DNA of 64,000 bases from Bacteroidales bacterium (GTDB taxonomy: Bacteria; Bacteroidota; Bacteroidia; Bacteroidales; VadinHA17), in the NCBI GenBank assembly GCA_016709865.1, contig JADJLX010000002.1, positions 186,001 to 250,000 of the forward strand, given 5' to 3'. The position numbers and the translations under genes are program-made. Shown here one piece after another: positions 61,794 to 64,000 of the stretch (within the stretch, counting starts at the first letter, position 1; each line of letters starts with the position of its first letter). The notes under the pieces were generated by a model that searched no databases, was not told the origin of the DNA, and saw nothing but the letters and a program-made list of their open reading frames with translations.

Positions 61794-63059
61794 TCAGATT
61801 TTCCAGGGCCCACGCATTGGAGGATTAATCAACCTGTTGGCTCCCTCATCATCGATAAATTGCTGTTTAACAGGATCATACTTAAGATTCCTGCCTAACC
61901 TGAGTGCGATAATTCCCATATTAACAACAGAACATGATCTGTGACCGTTTGATTCGTTGAGAGCGAATTTTTTCCTGGTACGAACTGATTCGGAAAAGGT
62001 CCCTATTTGCGGTGCAGGATCAGGAAGAGAATCAATCAGTTTCTCCATATTTGGTATATCTGATTTGAATCCTTTAAATACCTTTCCATGAGGACCTTCA
62101 ATATAAGCTGCATTCTTATCGCGGTTTTCGCCATCAAGTATAATCTGGCATCCATCAGCATATGTATATGTGATTCTTCTCCATGACCCCACTGCATCAT
62201 AATGCTGCTGCGGGGCATCAATTTCAACTAAAACCGGACCAGTATTATCTTTCCCGAGTAAATACTGAACAGGATCGAGGTAATGCTGTCCCATATCACC
62301 AAGGCCACCTCCGTCATAATCCCAGTAACCACGGAATTTTGAGTGTACTCTTTCGGGATTATAAGGCTTGTATGGAGCAGGGCCCAGCCAGAAGTCATAA
62401 TCCAGTTCGGCAGGTACAGGCATAGGCTGAAGGTTATGAAGTCCGCTCCAGTAGAATTTCCAGTCGTAACCTGTTATTCCGCTAACAGTAACCTTTAATG
62501 GCCATCCCAGCACACCGCTGTCGACAAGCTTCTTCAACGGTTTTACTGTAGTGCCTAATCCATAAAACGGATCTTTAAATCTGAACCAGGTATTCAGGCG
62601 AAACATGCGACCATTCTTCTGAACAGCCTCTACAACCTTCATCCCTTCTCCTATAGTACGTGTCATTGGTTTCTCACACCAGATATCCTTGCCTGCCTCA
62701 GCAGCTGTCTTTGCCATAATACCGTGCCAGTGAGGAGGAGTAGCAATATGTATTATATCAATATCAGGACGGGCAATAAGTTCACGGAAATCATGATATC
62801 CGTCAATTTTGCCGCCTGCCTGTGCAATTGCCTGCTCAAGGTGAGTTTTGTCAACATCGCAAACAGCCAGAAGACGTCCTTCGTAATCTATATGACCTCT
62901 TCCCATTCCGCCGACTCCAATGATTCCTTTGGTCAGCTGATCACTTGGAGCCATATAGCCCTGGCCGCCAAGCACATGTCGGGGAATAATTGTAAATGCA
63001 ACAGCAGCAGCACTTGTTTTCCTCAGAAAATCGCGTCTGTCAAGGTTTTGATTTTTCAT
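61794..63059 (-). CDS. Tat-exported Gfo/Idh/MocA family oxidoreductase
   Basis: The protein has 421 residues from the ATG at 63057-63059. The longer frame reads through spacer repeats. The N-terminus is a twin-arginine signal (LDRRDFLRKTSAAAVAF), typical of Bacteroidota Gfo/Idh proteins that fold with NAD(P) before export. The Rossmann fold (IIGVGGMGRGHIDYEG), EKPMTRTIGEG and GGLGDMGQHYLDPVQYLL with active-site Asp/His are present. It lies 36 bases before the HEAT-DUF1080 gene on the same strand, consistent with oxidation of a glycoside to its 3-keto form that the partner then cleaves. Confidence 0.88.
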   Translation of the reverse strand: MKNQNLDRRDFLRKTSAAAVAFTIIPRHVLGGQGYMAPSDQLTKGIIGVGGMGRGHIDYEGRLLAVCDVDKTHLEQAIAQAGGKIDGYHDFRELIARPDIDIIHIATPPHWHGIMAKTAAEAGKDIWCEKPMTRTIGEGMKVVEAVQKNGRMFRLNTWFRFKDPFYGLGTTVKPLKKLVDSGVLGWPLKVTVSGITGYDWKFYWSGLHNLQPMPVPAELDYDFWLGPAPYKPYNPERVHSKFRGYWDYDGGGLGDMGQHYLDPVQYLLGKDNTGPVLVEIDAPQQHYDAVGSWRRITYTYADGCQIILDGENRDKNAAYIEGPHGKVFKGFKSDIPNMEKLIDSLPDPAPQIGTFSESVRTRKKFALNESNGHRSCSVVNMGIIALRLGRNLKYDPVKQQFIDDEGANRLINPPMRGPWKI

Positions 63060-63154
63060 AATATTCTGTATTATATGAATTGTAGTATGTAATAAAAGTC
63101 GTACATCCTTCGCTAAAGCTGCGGACTTCAAAGCAGGCGTCATCTGGTTACTTC

Positions 63155-63205
63155 GGTCACCGGTCTCCGGTCTTCGGTCTTCTGACTTCCTGCTTTTCTG
63201 ACTGC
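63155..63205. repeat. degenerate CGGTCACCGGTCTCCGG echo repeat
   Basis: Four or five copies of CGGTCTCCGGTCTT-like units, then CTTCTGACTTCCTG and TTTTCTGACTGC echoes. They lie upstream of the Tat Gfo/Idh gene. Confidence 0.55.
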
Positions 63206-63278
63206 AATTTGCAAGTTTTATAGTCAAATAGCAAGTTCTTAGAGTTCTATTTTTTGTAAACCTTACCTGTAAAGAGAA

Positions 63279-63381
63279 CCCCCTTCAGGTTTTGATTGGT
63301 TTCTTGGGGAAAATCAAACATCCGAAGGGGGATAAATAGTTCCGGAGTTAAGGGAATTTGGGGAATGGGGTACTCCGGAAC
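63279..63381. repeat. two adjacent inverted repeats (CCCCCTTC/GAAGGGGG and GTTCCGGAGT/ACTCCGGAAC)
   Basis: The first imperfect hairpin has CCCCCTTC-type arms (63279-63297 and 63310-63332). The second has perfect 10-base arms at 63339-63348 and 63372-63381. Neither contains an ORF. Together with the neighbouring echoes they occupy the region from 63060 to 63401. Confidence 0.6.
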
Positions 63382-63401
63382 AGAGAATTAACCTAAAACT
63401 G

Positions 63402-63830
63402 TTAACCTGGTATTTTTCTTTTTCTTATAACAATCCCCAGGGTGTCTAACGCTTTTAAATCTATGCTTGGTTTTAAATTTCCACTATTTATCATCTTTAC
63501 AAATATTCCTGCAACTGTTTCGGCATCTTTCCTGGATTCAAATCCGTTTTTTGCCTTGCTAACCGGTATCTTCTTATATAGCAGAAATGGTCTGCTGTTT
63601 ACAAAAATTGTGAATCCCCATGTTGAATCAGGATTCTGAAATGATTTAAACTTTACATATGCCCGATTCTCTTCATAACCTGTCTGCTGGGAAACTGATT
63701 TACCTGAACCTGCGTTATTTTCAATACTTTTTTCATTCCTGCAATCTGTAAATACAAGCATAAAAAGAAGCGCCATTAAAACCGGAAATGAAATTTTATA
63801 AAAGTACTTTTTAACCGATTTTATTTGCAT
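63402..63830 (-). CDS. small lipoprotein, DUF4907-like
   Basis: This 142-residue envelope lipoprotein has a hydrophobic signal ending in lipobox-like FTDC (Cys30). The mature part (YVKFKSFQNPDSTWGFTIF, FLLYKKIPVSKAKNGFESR, DAETVAGIFVKMINSG, LDTLGIVIR) resembles the DUF4907 family of Bacteroidota, which has no known function. The signal is long for a lipoprotein. Upstream sequence to 63900 shows no obvious minus-strand promoter. Confidence 0.62.
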   Translation of the reverse strand: MQIKSVKKYFYKISFPVLMALLFMLVFTDCRNEKSIENNAGSGKSVSQQTGYEENRAYVKFKSFQNPDSTWGFTIFVNSRPFLLYKKIPVSKAKNGFESRKDAETVAGIFVKMINSGNLKPSIDLKALDTLGIVIRKRKIPG

Positions 63831-63901
63831 TGACTAAATTTTCAACTATCCACTACTAATATATGTCGATAAAATGGCTTAAACTACAATAATTGTGGCA
63901 A

Positions 63902-63933
63902 TTGTATGAACTATTAAGGTTAATGTATATTTG
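63902..63933 (+). promoter_or_regulatory. Bacteroidota promoter pointing out of the window (TTG-N21-TATATTTG)
   Basis: TTG (63902-63904), 21 bases and TATATTTG (63926-63933) fit the -33/-7 consensus on the plus strand. The gene it would serve lies beyond 64000. The remaining 63834-64000 sequence holds no ORF that I can support. Confidence 0.5.
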
Positions 63934-64000
63934 TATTATCTGGTTGGACGAAGAGCCATTTAACAGCTCCGGAAAAAAGAAAAATTATGTAATTTTTACT

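Overview
The window looks like a chromosome segment from an anaerobic, fermentative Bacteroidota (Bacteroidales or Marinilabiliales-like), probably from an uncultured lineage. The evidence is TAnnTTTG-type promoters, few Shine-Dalgarno sequences, many secreted or lipobox proteins, a TonB-plug/macroglobulin surface protein, SpoIIE-type beta-propeller sensors, DUF1080 and Tat-exported Gfo/Idh proteins, and [FeFe]-hydrogenase maturases. No rRNA, tRNA, CRISPR array, phage or intact insertion sequence was seen.

Layout. 1-5.3 kb (minus strand) is an amino-acid fermentation operon: ADP-forming acyl-CoA synthetase, aminotransferase and 2-oxoacid:ferredoxin oxidoreductase (ferredoxin, alpha, partial beta). 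5.8-13.3 kb (plus) holds a C69 dipeptidase, hydE, a tryptophanase/tyrosine phenol-lyase family gene with an attenuator-like leader that contains six consecutive Tyr codons, and an M14 peptidase. 13.6-19.4 kb holds a TonB-plug protein, a RelE/ParE-type toxin-antitoxin pair and a GH13 amylase. 19.4-34.7 kb is a large [FeFe]-hydrogenase locus. On the minus strand it carries a TM1266-like regulator, hydG, a ribF paralogue, rex, a two-component pair, an H-cluster histidine kinase and hydA/hydB/hydC. Divergently on the plus strand it carries a 2Fe-2S ferredoxin, a second H-cluster sensor and a PP2C phosphatase. 34.8-45 kb is mixed housekeeping and glycan hydrolysis (NUDIX, phosphoesterase, GH9, YgjP-like protease, YebC, beta-CASP nuclease, propeller-SpoIIE). 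45-56.7 kb is a sugar-acid module (two GntP permeases, glycerate kinase, KDPG aldolase, two Zn-dehydrogenases, a Gfo/Idh, an SpmAB fusion). 56.8-63 kb is a glycoside module (GH29 fucosidase, HEAT-DUF1080, Tat Gfo/Idh). The window closes with a small lipoprotein.

How it fits together. Extracellular peptides and glycans are degraded. Amino acids are deaminated and oxidised to acyl-CoA and reduced ferredoxin, with ATP made by the synthetase. Electrons would normally leave through a HydABC complex under Rex control, and two Rex-like palindromes overlap or adjoin the hyd promoter. The hydrogenase is strikingly non-canonical. HydA keeps all four H-cluster cysteine ligands but lacks the proton-relay cysteine (Ala299), the relay glutamates and the conserved lysine of the MPCxxK motif. 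HydB has lost three of four N-terminal [2Fe-2S] cysteines. Both accessory H-cluster sensors also lack the relay cysteine. This locus is the best candidate for an undescribed system.

Quality caution. Six genes (aminotransferase, acyl-CoA synthetase, hydE, the lyase, antitoxin, toxin) carry ten single-base indels, all in homopolymers. Each open frame is restored to an integral length by one-base corrections, so sequencing or assembly error is more likely than gene decay.
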